Positions 33,894 through 44,501 of a DNA stretch of 64,000 nucleotides are shown here, in pieces (the stretch's first letter is position 1; each line of letters begins with the position of its first letter). The notes beneath the pieces were generated by a model. The model worked only from the letters and a program-made list of their open reading frames with translations, was not told the origin of the DNA and did not search any database. The stretch is from positions 75,653,676 through 75,717,675 of the forward strand of contig CM061065.1 of assembly GCA_030762895.1 (NCBI GenBank), written 5' to 3'. The translations under genes were made by a program, and so were the position numbers. This DNA comes from Sophora flavescens (Eukaryota; Streptophyta; Magnoliopsida; Fabales; Fabaceae).

Positions 33894-34249
33894 ATAACTT
33901 GATATGTTTCATGGAGAAGTGCTCTTGTTTATCAGAGGAATGCTCAAAGTAGTGTTGTCACTTCCCTGTTGTGCCGAAAGTTGATTTATGACTTTCCTTC
34001 TTTGTACTTGACTTGAGCTTTAGCAGTGTAGATGACAGAGTACAAAGATTTATGTTTTTAATGGTACTATGTTCTTTTATCCAAGAGACAAACAGTTAAC
34101 AATAAAAGCATCAAGGGTAAAGAGATATATAGTCTCTCGAATTAAATAAACAATCATTTGAAATAAACACACTTAAGCTTAGACGGGTTCAAGTTTTAAA
34201 ACTTGTGGACGCGCGGGTCTTTGGACGTGCAAGATTAACTTATCAGTGA

Positions 34250-34525
34250 GACGGGCTCGTCTACTGATACGGCGTCTAGAGAATTTTATCTATTTCCAAG
34301 TATTGGACTCGCTATACTCAATAGCTCGTCTACTGACGTGGTGTATAGTGAGACTACTTGTCTATCAAGTCTTTGGACATGTTATTTTTCTAAAAAAATA
34401 TATTTCATTGTCTCGTCTACTTGACTTTTCTTTTAGACTTAGATACTCGTCTATCTTAGTCAATTTTAAGTTCTCGTCTAGCATAAAATTAATAGACTCA
34501 TAATTTTACCAAGAGTTGCAGACTC
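34250..34525 (-). promoter_or_regulatory. Cluster of CTCGTCTA motifs in the SIRE LTR
   Basis: Plus-strand CTCGTCTA (TAGACGAG in element sense) or one-mismatch forms recur through the promoter-distal half of the LTR. The same cluster is present in the partner LTR at 45520-45800. Repeated motifs in this LTR zone are often enhancer-like in plant copia elements. Function here is inference. Confidence 0.45.
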
Positions 34526-35305
34526 GTCTAGAGGATCAAAATAGAATCTGATATGATTCCATACTTTATGTTAATTTCCTCTAACTAGTATAATTCAAAC
34601 AGTCACTGTACTCTTATAACAAACAAGTTAGATCTTTGACAACACTTTGTCATACAAATTTAATCTTTTTGTTAATATCAAAACTTAAGAGATTATTTAA
34701 TCCAAAACCACTTTGGTTCTAACAATATCCCCATTTTTGATGATGACAAAAACTAATTAAATTTGAGTGAGCAAAGTCTAAGAGAGCTGCAGAGCTCTCC
34801 CTAAGACAAAACATTCAAACTTTAAAATAAACAGATAAACAGCAGTGCATATTAGATTAGTTAAGCATTGGCTCATTTTCAAAATATAGTTATCAAGGCT
34901 TAGAAGAATTTACCACAGAAACATATTAAAAACAACAATAAGCAATAAGGTATCATATCAAACAAAGGTATGCACAAAACAGTATGCATGTGAAAGCATA
35001 TATGTATGTCCAAAAAATGACTTTATATAAATTTAATTCTCAAATATCCTTTCTCCCCATTTTTTTTATCATCGGACAAAAATGAAACATGAGTGGATTA
35101 TCATTGTCTGTTAAAGAAATGAAACAAAACTAAGAAGAGGGTGGAGGTGGTGGAGGAGGGTTCTGATTTGGTGGAGGTGGAGGGGGTTGAACAGGTAGAT
35201 AATGACTCTGTTGGAAACTTGGAAGAATGCTCATCATCTGATTTATCATCACATTTGTTGGAACCAAAGCTTCTGCAACTTGTTCTTTGACCTGTTCCTT
35301 GACTT

Positions 35306-36508
35306 CTACTTTACTCTCTCCTCTATTATCTTTCCTATCATCTCTGCAAAATTTTGTGGCAGAGTAGGTCTTGAGATTTCAGCACTATCATGTATGTTTG
35401 CTTGACCTTGAAAGGTTCTTAGTGCTCTAGAATGTTGAGGTTGATCATTTGGATGGATAACTGCCAGAGCCAGTGGTTGAGATGAGTGCTTTTCAGAAGT
35501 ACTTTGTCTTGGAGCGGACTCAGCAACTTCCTCATACCCAGTTACTGGTTGAACAATATCAACATTCATATCTGGTCCTTCAACTATAATATCTTCTTCA
35601 GTATGCTCAGTAGAAGAAGATGAGTCTTCAAACGGTTGTGGAGATGAAACAAGAGTAAGCACACGAGGAGGCATATCCCGAGCCCAGTGAACAGAGGCTT
35701 CTTCATAAACAGAACTTCTTAGGGGAATACCGAGAGTGTCCTCATGAATGTAAAATCTAATTCTGGAGAGACCACACTTTCCTCTAACTTTTGGAATGTT
35801 TCTCTTTTCTTCATTACTTAGTCCAGAAGAAGAAGCTTCCTTAGAACAAGCTATCATATGATGTCTCCAAAACTCAACTACAGTATCTTCAGGTATATCC
35901 TCAACAGGTTGTGACATCCAGAAATCTGTTAGATTCTGATTAACAGAGGCATCAGATTCTGTAATCATACAGGATTTGTCAGCTGGCATCTTTGCAGTAC
36001 TTTTTTGCTTTTTCAAATCCTTATCCTTGTTCAAGTCTATCATTGACAGTCTTGGACAAATCATATAAGGTCTCACTCCAATTCTTGTATCCTTCAAAGT
36101 GTGAAACAGCCAAGTTGGAGGGACAAAGTTGGCAGCTCTAACATATCTAGGCAGCTCAAACTCAGCCTTCATACGAGCATACAAGATGTGATCCAAAACA
36201 TCAGTAGCTTTGCCATATTCTCTTGGATGAACAGAAGTCTTCCATTTAGTGTTCCTATCCAGTATGAACTTAGGTCTCCCATAAGTTATTGACCTTATGT
36301 ACTCAACTAACTTAGCTTTAGCTTTGTAAGGATCCTGAGTCCAGTCAGGAATAATGTGCCTGTCAACACCTTCTGTGAAAGGTTTGAAGGGAGGAAATTT
36401 GATGAGATTGGGGTAGATCTTTCTTGGTGGGAATTTTTGTAGTGGAAGGTGAGTAAGGGCAGGTCCAATATGATTGTATAGAGTGGATGGAAGTGGATTG
36501 GTTTGCAC
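35306..36508 (-). CDS. Extra 3' ORF of the SIRE element, part 2
   Basis: This 400-codon frame lies downstream of pol and before the polypurine tract. It is hydrophilic and Ser/Glu-rich, with no transmembrane segment or signal peptide that I can see. In SIRE-type elements this place holds the so-called env-like region, and proteins of this type are also annotated as 'putative plant transposon protein'. The upstream frame (36687-38174) ends about 180 bases earlier, and the intervening sequence is coding-like in another frame (36307-36672), so the two were probably one longer reading frame broken by a frameshift. No role is established from sequence. Confidence 0.55.
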   Translation of the reverse strand: MQTNPLPSTLYNHIGPALTHLPLQKFPPRKIYPNLIKFPPFKPFTEGVDRHIIPDWTQDPYKAKAKLVEYIRSITYGRPKFILDRNTKWKTSVHPREYGKATDVLDHILYARMKAEFELPRYVRAANFVPPTWLFHTLKDTRIGVRPYMICPRLSMIDLNKDKDLKKQKSTAKMPADKSCMITESDASVNQNLTDFWMSQPVEDIPEDTVVEFWRHHMIACSKEASSSGLSNEEKRNIPKVRGKCGLSRIRFYIHEDTLGIPLRSSVYEEASVHWARDMPPRVLTLVSSPQPFEDSSSSTEHTEEDIIVEGPDMNVDIVQPVTGYEEVAESAPRQSTSEKHSSQPLALAVIHPNDQPQHSRALRTFQGQANIHDSAEISRPTLPQNFAEMIGKIIEERVK

Positions 36509-36686
36509 ATAGGGAATGGGTACATGCCATGGGTAATGTGAAGGCTCAAGCTCATACTCATACTCAGGTAGAGGGTAAAAAGGTCTAGTTGACTCTGGTT
36601 CTGGTTCACGTTTGTGATAGAGTATTTTACAGTCTCTTTTGACTTTGGCCCAACTTTCAGCTTTGCCTTCATAGAGAACTGAAGGG

Positions 36687-38174
36687 TTAGCGTAGGGAAA
36701 GACGGTGAAAGGGGGTACCAGGGTTAATCCCTACATCATCTGGTTGATTGACCCAGGGATCATCTGCAGGAATGATAGGTTGAAAATATGGTCTATTTGG
36801 TGAGGTTATTTGTTGTTGTGGTTGAGTAGCTTGTGAATCAAGTGAGGGTTGTGTTGGTGGAAGTGTGGGAATATAAACATCATGGTGAGGTGAAGGTGGA
36901 AACACATAATCAGCAGGTGCAACAGCAACATTATTCCTATTTTCTAAGCTTTCTACTAAAGCATCTACTGCTAATTGAACATGATCATTAGCAGAGATGT
37001 TTACCTCAGAAGTCACAATGGACTTAGCTTTCCTTGAGGGTTGTCTTCTTGTTGGAACAGCAACAACAGACACCTTTTGCTTCTTCAACACAGTTCCAAT
37101 AGGAACATCATCCTCATCTTCATTGTGAGACAGGATTAGATTCCTAGTCCTTTTCTGAGATGGGAGAGTCTGAGATGCAACAGCAGGTTGTTCCCTGATT
37201 ACAATTCCAGCAGCAGGCTTCTTAGCAATAGGTTTCCTTGAAGCAGTGGTCTTCCTTCCTACTGTCTTCTTTCTCAAACGCAGTACATCAGCATTGTTCA
37301 GTTCAATTTGTTCTTCCTTTATTTTAAACATTTCTTCTTCCTTGGCCAAAGCATCTTGAGAAACTGTGCTTAGTTTCATGTTGGTCAAGTTCATCTTGCC
37401 AAACACTACAGCAGACATACTATTCTCAGTTAGAACTGCAGCTTGCTCTTCTGGCGACTTGGCAGCAAGGATGTCATAAATTCCTTGAGCCTTTAAAATT
37501 TTTGACAGCAAATGACTAAAGAGGATGGCAGTTGCCTTTTCCCTATAGATTATGTACTCCCTGAATCTACTGAAGAGAATCCTAGGAAGATTGATCTTGG
37601 TCTCTTGTACTAAGTGACAAAGACAGAACTTGTGTAGGGTAGAGAGGTTATCCTTTGAACCAGTCTTGTGAAGGATAGCCTTATTCAGGATTTGATGGAA
37701 GATTCTTACTTCATCCTTCATCTCTACTGCTTTCCATGAGTGGGTCCTGACTGTATCTTGCCTCATCAGAAAGGCAGCAACTACCTCAGAACCTCCAAGA
37801 TCCTTCTCCCAACTTTTAGTGAGAAAAACCCCTTCTTGGGCACAGTGAACAGCTTCAGAGATGGTTTTCTCAGATACCACCACTCTCTTACCAAGCACCA
37901 TAGCAAATACCTCAGTGTCTATAACCTGAGGGTTTCTCCAAAAGTCCCTGATCAAGTTTGGGTAGATAGAGATCTTCTCCACAAAGAGTCCTCCCCAGCC
38001 AGCAACATTGATGTTCTTGCTAACATCCACATTATAGTCCTTCAGAATCCCGAAATCAAAGTGATGTTCCACACCAATGTTCAACTTGTCCACATTATAG
38101 GTTGAAACAGGAGAAGAGGAAGCCATTGTTGAGGTTTGAAGGTTAGGGTTTGGTAGCAAGAAAACAGAGTACAC
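36687..38174 (-). CDS. Extra 3' ORF of the SIRE element, part 1 (plant transposon protein-like)
   Basis: This 495-codon frame starts about 390 bases after the end of RNase H. The N-terminal 230 residues form an ordered, mixed helical domain (motifs GWGGLFVEKISIYPNLIRDF and EAVHCAQEGVFLTKSW) like that called 'putative plant transposon protein' in many plant genomes. Then comes a Lys/Arg-rich stretch (about 300-395) that could act as a nuclear signal, and a Pro/Gln-rich tail. I see no membrane segment, so an envelope role is not supported here. It is the longest intact frame in the window. Confidence 0.6.
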   Translation of the reverse strand: MYSVFLLPNPNLQTSTMASSSPVSTYNVDKLNIGVEHHFDFGILKDYNVDVSKNINVAGWGGLFVEKISIYPNLIRDFWRNPQVIDTEVFAMVLGKRVVVSEKTISEAVHCAQEGVFLTKSWEKDLGGSEVVAAFLMRQDTVRTHSWKAVEMKDEVRIFHQILNKAILHKTGSKDNLSTLHKFCLCHLVQETKINLPRILFSRFREYIIYREKATAILFSHLLSKILKAQGIYDILAAKSPEEQAAVLTENSMSAVVFGKMNLTNMKLSTVSQDALAKEEEMFKIKEEQIELNNADVLRLRKKTVGRKTTASRKPIAKKPAAGIVIREQPAVASQTLPSQKRTRNLILSHNEDEDDVPIGTVLKKQKVSVVAVPTRRQPSRKAKSIVTSEVNISANDHVQLAVDALVESLENRNNVAVAPADYVFPPSPHHDVYIPTLPPTQPSLDSQATQPQQQITSPNRPYFQPIIPADDPWVNQPDDVGINPGTPFHRLSLR

Positions 38175-38564
38175 GAGGATTCAAAGAGATTGTGAAAGGT
38201 TTTTCAGAGGGAAATAATATTGCTTAAAAAGGTTTCGAATGTGAAAAGTTTTTCCCAATGAAAATAATTAAAATAAAATAAAATAAATGAAAACATGTGA
38301 AGAAAGAAGTAAATAGTACTGATGCGGCGCAGGTTTTTGAAATTACAAAAAGGCTATTGATGGGATTGATGGAAATAACTGACTCGACAAGAGAATATTA
38401 TTAAATATGTCTTGGACATAAATTAATGCAAATTTAATAATAGATAGCATAGACGAGTCTGATAATGTCATGCAGATAGTTAATGGATGCACATGTAACA
38501 TACATTGGACGCACTTGAGCAATAGACGCGCATGCAATAGACGCGACAAGCATTGGACGCATAA

Positions 38565-39283
38565 TCAATCCACACAAATCATATTAATATGTTTTATAAT
38601 AAACAAAAATCCGTCCTCTGCAAGAGGTTTTGTAAAGATATCTGCCCATTGATTGTCAATATCTACAAATTGTATATCAATAATGCCTTTTTGCACATAA
38701 TCTCTAATAAAGTGATGTTTAATCTCTATATGCTTAGACCTAGAATGCAATATTGGATTCTTAGATAGATATTTTCAGCAGTATTATCACGTATAAGTGG
38801 AATACTACTTACAAACACATTGTAGTCCTCCAATTGATGTTTGATCCATAGAAGTTGTGAGCAGCAACTAGCAGCTAAAACATACTGAGCTTCAGCAGTT
38901 GATAAGGCAATAGTACTTTGTCTTTTGTTTGACCATGAGACTAGATTAGCTCCAATGAATTGGCATCCTCCACTGGTACTTTTTCTTTCAAGTTTATCTC
39001 CAGCATAGTCAGCATCACAAAATCCAACTAATCTGTAATCACCATTTTTATTAAAACACAAACCCAGATTAGTAGTACCTTTTAAATATCTAAATATTCT
39101 CTTAACTACTAATAAATGAGATTCTCTTGGATCATATTGAAATCGAGCACAAAAGCATACACTGAACATAATATCAGGTCTAGACGCGGTAAGATATAGT
39201 AGAGATCCTATCATACCTCTATCTACCTTTTGGTCTACCTTTTTATCTTTATCATCTTTGTTCAGTATGGACGTGGGATGCAT
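38565..39283 (-). pseudogene. SIRE RNase H region
   Basis: Two frames (39283-38726 and 38750-38565) together cover the copia-type RNase H. Motifs include MIGSLLYLTASRPDI, FCDADYAGD, KSTSGGCQF, LSTAEAQYV and the terminal HIEIKHHFIRDYV and ADIFTKPLAEDGF. A frameshift near 38750 separates them, and sequence between the last reverse transcriptase frame and this one is also broken. The acidic residues of the active site are visible (Asp in CDAD and Glu in TAEAQ). The polymerase product would not be functional. Confidence 0.85.
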
Positions 39284-39458
39284 AGGGGTTGTTCATAGGT
39301 TTGCAATCATCCATCTTGAATTTCTTTAACAACTCCTTTATGTACTTAGTCTGATGGATGTACACCTCGTCCACTGTTTGTTTAACTTGAAGTCCAAGTA
39401 AGAACTTGAGTTCTCCCATCATGCTCATTTTAAACTCTTTCTGTATAAGATTAGAGAA

Positions 39459-40007
39459 TTATTTGCATAGAGATTCATTAGTAGCACCAAAAATTATGTC
39501 ATCAACATATATTTGAACAATTATAAGATTGGACTTATTGGATTTTCTAAATAAGGTTGTATCAACCTTTCCTCTACAGAATCCATTGTCCATTAAGAAT
39601 GAACTCAACCTTTCATACCAAGCTCTAGGAGCTTGTTTAAGGTCATATAAGGCTTTCTTTAGCTTATATATGTGTTCAGGTTGGGTTTCACTTTCAAAAC
39701 CTGGAGGTTCCATAACATACACTTCCTCATTAATAACACCATTTAAAAAACACTTTTTACATCCATTTGATATAGCATTATACTATGATGTGCAACAAAT
39801 GATAATAAGATGCGAATAGCCTCTAGTCTAGTAACTGGTGTAAAAGTTTCAGTATAGTCTATACCTTCTTCCTATGAATAACCTTGTCCAACAAGTCTAG
39901 CTTTATTTTTTATCACCTTACCATTTTCATCAAGCGTGTTTCTGTAAACCCATTTGGTTCCAGTAACTGATTTATCTTTTGGTAAAGACACAAGAGTCCA
40001 TACTTCA
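39459..40007 (-). pseudogene. SIRE reverse transcriptase region, interrupted by Cassandra
   Basis: The frame 39722-39459 contains the copia RT motifs YVMEPPGF, LKKALYDLKQAPRAWY and YVDDIIFGA, the last being the catalytic YVDD. Upstream, fragments such as GTKWVYRNTLDENGKV can be read between 39990 and 39900. The 5' part of the domain ('ALQEELNQFE' region) lies at 41070-41110 on the other side of a Cassandra insertion. Frame breaks occur at about 39725 and 39850. Confidence 0.85.
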
Positions 40008-40238
40008 TGTAACACCCGAGGCTGATGAGGGCGGGGAGTGGTCGTCGGTGCAAGAAGACACAGACAAGGAGCGGCTCTTGCCAGGCTTCTAGGCGGAAGG
40101 ACACATGAATGAACCGATTACACACCGGAATGAGAGGGATCTTGAGACTGTGTAGGTATGGGACTATACAGTTGAGGATGACTTATATGAATTGATTGGT
40201 ACTACCTATACCAACAAGATACATCTTCTTTTAGGTAG

Positions 40239-40320
40239 CCCATCACTTAAGAACTTCATGGTTAAGCGTGCTTGACTTTGAGCAATCCTGGGAAGGGTGA
40301 CCTCCTGGAAAGTTTTCCCA
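40239..40320 (+). promoter_or_regulatory. 5S rRNA-like domain in Cassandra LTR 1
   Basis: The block resembles the 3' two-thirds of plant 5S rRNA: CCCATCA, GTTAAGCGTGCTTG (box A) and GGGTGACCTCCTGG (box C). It likely directs RNA polymerase III, as known for Cassandra. It is more diverged than the copy in LTR 2. Confidence 0.85.
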
Positions 40321-40714
40321 GGAAGCGTGTGAGTGAGGACAAAGCATACTGAAAAGACCAGTGTTAGTTTGTGGGGACAGTCATCAATCCATAAAGCAAC
40401 TAAGGATGTTACAAATGGTATCAGAGCGGCACCTCTCCCAATACGGTGTGGTTCGGGGACAAACCAAGCGGAGGCTGGTGGGCATGTAACACCCAGGGCT
40501 GACGAGGACGGGGAGTGGCGCCGGTGCAAGAAGACACGGACAAGGAGCGGCTCCTGGCAGGCATCTAGGCGGAGGGACACATGAATGAACCGATTACACA
40601 CCAAAATGAGAGGGATCCTGAGACTGTGTAGGCATGGGACTATACAGTTGAGGATGACTTATATGAATTGATTGGTACTACCTATACCAACAAGATGCAT
40701 CTTCTTTTCGGTAG

Positions 40715-40795
40715 CCCATCACTTAAGAACTCCACAGTTAAGCGTGCTTGACTTGGAGCAGTTTTGGGATGGGTGACCTCCTGGGAAGTTTTCTC
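40715..40795 (+). promoter_or_regulatory. 5S rRNA-like domain in Cassandra LTR 2
   Basis: CCCATCA, AGTTAAGCGTGCTTG and GATGGGTGACCTCCTGGGAAG match the 5S rRNA internal promoter and flanks better than LTR 1 does. This is not a free-standing 5S gene since it lies in an LTR and lacks the 5S 5' third. Confidence 0.87.
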
Positions 40796-40889
40796 GGGAA
40801 GCGTGTGAGTGAGAACAAAGCATGCTGAAAAGACCGGTGTTGGTTTGTGGGGATAGTCGTCAATCCATAGAGCAGCCAGGGATGTTACA

Positions 40890-41070
40890 CTTCCCTTATC
40901 TCGAAACATGTGAGTGAGGACAAAGCACGCTGAAAAGGCCAGTGTTGGTTTGTGGGGACAGTCGTCAATCCATAGAGCAGCCAGGGATGTTACACTTCAC
41001 TTCTCTCGAAGCGTGTAAGTGAGGACAAAGCATGCTGAAAAGACTGGTGTTGGTTTGTGGGGACAGTCGT
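40890..41070 (+). repeat. Tandem copies of the Cassandra/host junction
   Basis: After LTR 2 come two further units: 40890-40994 (105 bases) and 40995-41069 (partial). Each joins host-like bases CTTCACTTCTCTCGAA to the last 59-89 bases of the Cassandra LTR. The true host sequence TTCACTTCTCTCAAACTG then resumes. Confidence 0.85.
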
Positions 41071-41074
41071 TCAC

Positions 41075-42187
41075 TTCTCTCAAACTGATTCAGTTCTTCC
41101 TGCATTGCTAGAATCCAACCCTCGTCCAGTAGAGCCTCGTCTACTGTCTTTGGTTCTAACTCAGACTAATGCAGAATCATCTTGCTCTCTGAATGTTGAT
41201 CTGGTTCTTAGCCTATCGTTACGATTCCCAATGATTTGATTTTGAGGATGATAATTTTTAAAGTACCAAGATCTTTGAACATTTTCCTGTTGAGAAGTTG
41301 AAGTTTCTGACTTATGTTGTTGAGGGTCGTCCACTTGGTCATCAGTTTTGACATTTGCTTATTTTCAGAATCCTTGAGATTCAAATCTGCAATAGCTTCA
41401 TCAAGCTCTGATAATTTCTTATCAGGATGCTTGTCATCAAACTTAACATGTATACATTCTTCTACTACTAAGGTTCTAGAATTATAAACTCTAAACCCTT
41501 TTGATGATTCAGAATACCCTAACAAAATTCCATTGTCTACTTTAGCATCAAACTTACCAAGTTGATCTTTAGTATTTAATATAAAACATTTACAACCAAA
41601 AGGATGAAAGTAAAATATGTTGGGTTTTCGACCTTTCCACAATTCATAAGGAGTCTTATTCAATATTGGTCTAATGTATATTCTGTTCTGAATGTAGCAG
41701 GCAGTATTAACAGCTTCAGTTCAGAAGTGTCTAGGGACAGAGTTGTCATTGAGCATTGTTCTAGCCATCTCTTGAAGAGATTTGTTCTTTCTCTCTACCA
41801 CACCATTTTGCTGTGGTGTTCTAGGTATTGAGAAGTTGTAAAGTATTCCACTTTCTTCAAAGAACTTTTGAAATAGCTCATTTTCAAACTCTCCCCCATG
41901 GTCACTTCCGATTGAAGTGATACACATGCCTTTTTTTTATTTTGTACACGTTTGCAGAATATAGAGAAGACCCTGAAAGACTCATCCTTGTGAGCTAGGA
42001 ACATAACCCATGTCCATCTAGTGTAGTCGTCTACTATGACTAGACCATATTTCTTTCCACTAACAGAGGCAGTCCTAGTTGGTCCAAATAAATCAAGGTG
42101 TAGCAGCTCTAGCGGTCTATTGGTACTAACAATATTCTTAGATTCAAAGGAACCTTTGACTTTTTTTTCCCTTTTGACATGCATCAC
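41075..42187 (-). pseudogene. SIRE integrase and linker region
   Basis: Three frames (42187-41795, 41927-41721 and 41663-41208) cover the copia integrase core. Visible motifs are VDDYTRWTWVMFL (first catalytic Asp region), SDHGGEFEN (second Asp) and TPQQNGVVERKN (catalytic Glu), then the C-terminal MNKTPYELWKGRKPN and FGCKCFIL. Frameshifts occur at the T runs near 41935 and 42165 and at about 41720. The region then runs into the start of the reverse transcriptase near 41110. All catalytic residues can still be read, but no continuous protein can be made. Confidence 0.87.
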
Positions 42188-42470
42188 AGAGAGCGTCAGA
42201 TTTGTACTTAAGGTTTGGTAATCCTCTCATGAGGTTATGCTTATTTAGCTTTGAAATTAATTTCAAGCTTGCGTGACCTAGCCTTTTGTGCCAAATCCAT
42301 CGCTCATCTTCAATGGACACTAGACATGAGACATTTTGATTTGTGAGGTCCTCCAAGTCAATCTTATACAGATTGTTTTGCCTCTTGGCAGTGAATAAGA
42401 GTGATCCATCATGTTTCTTGATATTACACATGTTCTTATCAAAAGAAACAGCAAACCCACTATCGCACAA
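42144..42470 (-). pseudogene. SIRE GAG-pre-integrase domain
   Basis: The 108-codon frame contains WHKRLGHASLKLISKL and CDACQKGKKSQRF, the HHCC-type zinc-binding region that precedes copia integrases. It ends in a frameshift at a T run shared with the next frame. Confidence 0.85.
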
Positions 42471-42589
42471 TTGAATTATGCTTAGTAGATTGTGTTTTAA
42501 ACCATTAACTAAAAGAACATTATCAATGGAGGGAAAATGATGTTTACCAATTTTACCTACTCCAATGATATTTCCTTTCTAATTACCTC

Positions 42590-42747
42590 CAAATGTAACC
42601 CAGCCACCATCCTTATGTTTAAGGTCTTGGAACATACACCTTTATCCCGTCATGTGACATGAACAACCACTGTCCAAGTACCAGGATGTGTGTTTCTTTC
42701 CTGTTGTTAAGCAAATCTGTAACAGGTACAATCTTATCTTTAGGTAC
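42590..42747 (-). pseudogene. SIRE protease active-site fragment
   Basis: On the minus strand near 42700-42640 the frame reads WYLDSGCSCHMTG and then a stop. DSG is the aspartic protease active site of copia elements. The surrounding frame is broken, so protease activity is lost. Confidence 0.75.
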
Positions 42748-44480
42748 CTAGATTGACTTGTGTCCTTTCTTGTTAGTAGTAACTGGACGAGCATGTTTGA
42801 TATGCTTGTGATGTATGTATCTAGATTTTATATGACCACTTTTTCCACATACTTTACAATACGTATTGGACAAGCTAACTCTATTTGTAACATGCTGTGT
42901 TTGACCTTTTGCAGCTCTATTATGTCCATGTGGTTTTGACGTTTTATGAGATGCTTCATTCTTCTCTTTATCATAACCAAGGCCAGATTTATCATGAGGG
43001 GACCTAGAATACCTTAAAATTAAATTTAGTTTATCTGAACCACCTACAAATTTAGACAGAGAGCCTGTCAGATATGTCACATCTTGTTTTGGTTTTGTTA
43101 CTTCACAAGAAACATTGGGCTCACACTTGAGTTTGTCAGTTAGACTGACATTTTTAGATTTAAGGTTATTGTTTTCATTTGCAACACTTAGTTTTTCCAT
43201 GCAAACCCTATCATATTCTTTAGACAATTTTGAAAATCTCATTTTGAGACTTATATACTCATGAGACAGAATAGATGAGTTGTGTAATAATTCATCAAAT
43301 GCATCTTGAAGAATGGATGGGTCAGAATCCATTACCTCAGCATCAATGTATTCATCTTCTGATGATGTACCAACCATGAGACAGATATTTGCCTCTTCCT
43401 CTGCTTCATTTTCTTCATCAAATGAAGACAGATCCAGATTCTCCCAAGTAGCCATCAAGCCCTTCTTCTTTTTGAAGAACTTCTTTTTGTCATTCAGATC
43501 TGGGCAGTCAGCTTTGAAATGACCAGGCTTCTTGCATTTGAAACACAGAGGTGGACCTTTTTCTTTGGAGTCTGATTTCTCCTTGAGAAACTTTCTGTTG
43601 AACTGCTTCCTTCTGAAATCACATTTCTTTCTCAACAAATGTTGAATCTTTCTGGAGATGAAAGACGGTTCATCCTCATCAGATCCTTCATCACTGTCAG
43701 AAGGTTCTGCTTCATCTGAGGATTCCTCAGCTTTAAGAACTTTGGATAAGCAAGCCTTCTTTGCTTTTAGGGCAACAAACTTTCCTTTTTTGGAACTCTC
43801 TTCTTCATTGAGCTCAAGCTCATGAACTTTCAGAGATCCAAGAAGTTCCTCCAAAGTAAGAGTATTGAGATTCTTTGCTTCCTGAATAGCAGTGACCTTA
43901 GGTCTCCAATGTTTATATAAGCTCCTCAAAATTTTTCTAACATGATCTCTATTCTCACAGTTTTTTCCAAGAGATCTAACACTGTTGGTGATGGTTTGGA
44001 ATCTTCCAAACATTTGATCTATAGTTTCATGTTCAGCCATTGTAAATAATTCATACTGATAAACCATCATGCTTATTTTTGACTCCTTGACTTGGGATGA
44101 ACCTTCATGTGCCAGGGCAAGAGTATCCCATATTTCCTTAGCAGTGTTACAGCTATGGACTTTATCATGCTCAGATCTGGTGATAGCACACATCAAGTAG
44201 TGCTTAGCTTTCAGATTGAGCTGATGTTGAGTTTTCTGCTCTTGAGTCCATTGAACTCTAGGAATAGCATCTCTAGCATCACATCTTGGCTCAGTATAGC
44301 TTGTTTAAATCAGCTCCCAGATAACCACATTTTGTGCATCAAGGAATGCCATCATCCTCTTTTTCCAGTAGTCATAATCACTACCATCAAAGAGATGAGG
44401 TATGTTGATTGCTTGTCCTTCAATATCCATGCTTGTTGGATCGTACTCCCTCAGCACTTGTTAGATGCCCAACCCTTTTA
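42748..44480 (-). pseudogene. SIRE gag, broken near its start
   Basis: The main open part (44196-42748, 482 codons) has the copia gag domain (KVTAIQEAKNLNTLTLEEL), an acidic spacer, one CCHC zinc knuckle (CFKCKKPGHFKADC) and a second degenerate knuckle (CKVCGKSGHIKSRY, last Cys lost). The N-terminal part (about 44430-44197) is in frame but contains a stop (ELI then TAA at about 44306) where the partial copy at 31273-31593 has an open frame. Gag would coat the RNA. This copy cannot make the full protein. Confidence 0.88.
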
Positions 44481-44488
44481 AGGCCGAG

Positions 44489-44501
44489 CTCTGATATCAA
44501 C
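44489..44501 (-). other. SIRE primer-binding site (tRNA-iMet)
   Basis: On the minus strand TTGATATCAGAGC, one base different from the consensus TGGTATCAGAGC and from the copy at 31624-31635. Confidence 0.85.

Larger units (their letters stand above)
31638..34724 (-). repeat. 3' LTR of the SIRE element, split by a solo LTR
   Basis: The LTR runs TGAAGTTGACAC to TTCTAACA on the plus strand. Without the 1600-base insert and its five-base duplication it is 1482 bases, against 1486 for the partner. Motif CTCGTCTA or near copies recur at least eight times in 34250-34525. Confidence 0.92.
40008..40889 (+). mobile_element. Cassandra TRIM retrotransposon
   Basis: Two direct LTRs (40008-40413 and 40485-40889, 406 and 405 bases, TGTAACACCC to GATGTTACA) surround only 71 bases. 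The interior starts with a tRNA-iMet primer site (TGGTATCAGAGC, 40416-40427) and ends in a purine-rich GAGGCTGGTGGGCA. Each LTR carries a 5S rRNA-like block, the hallmark of Cassandra. No coding capacity. It lies in the reverse transcriptase region of the SIRE element after CTTCA (40003-40007). The right flank is CTTCC at 40890, and CTTCA recurs at 40995 after a tandem duplication. Confidence 0.92.

Noticed and set aside
36687..38174. Retroviral envelope protein
   Set aside because: Place fits the env-like region of SIRE elements, but no signal peptide, membrane segment or glycoprotein pattern is visible.
40715..40795. Functional 5S rRNA gene
   Set aside because: Only part of the 5S sequence is present and it lies in a Cassandra LTR with a partner copy.
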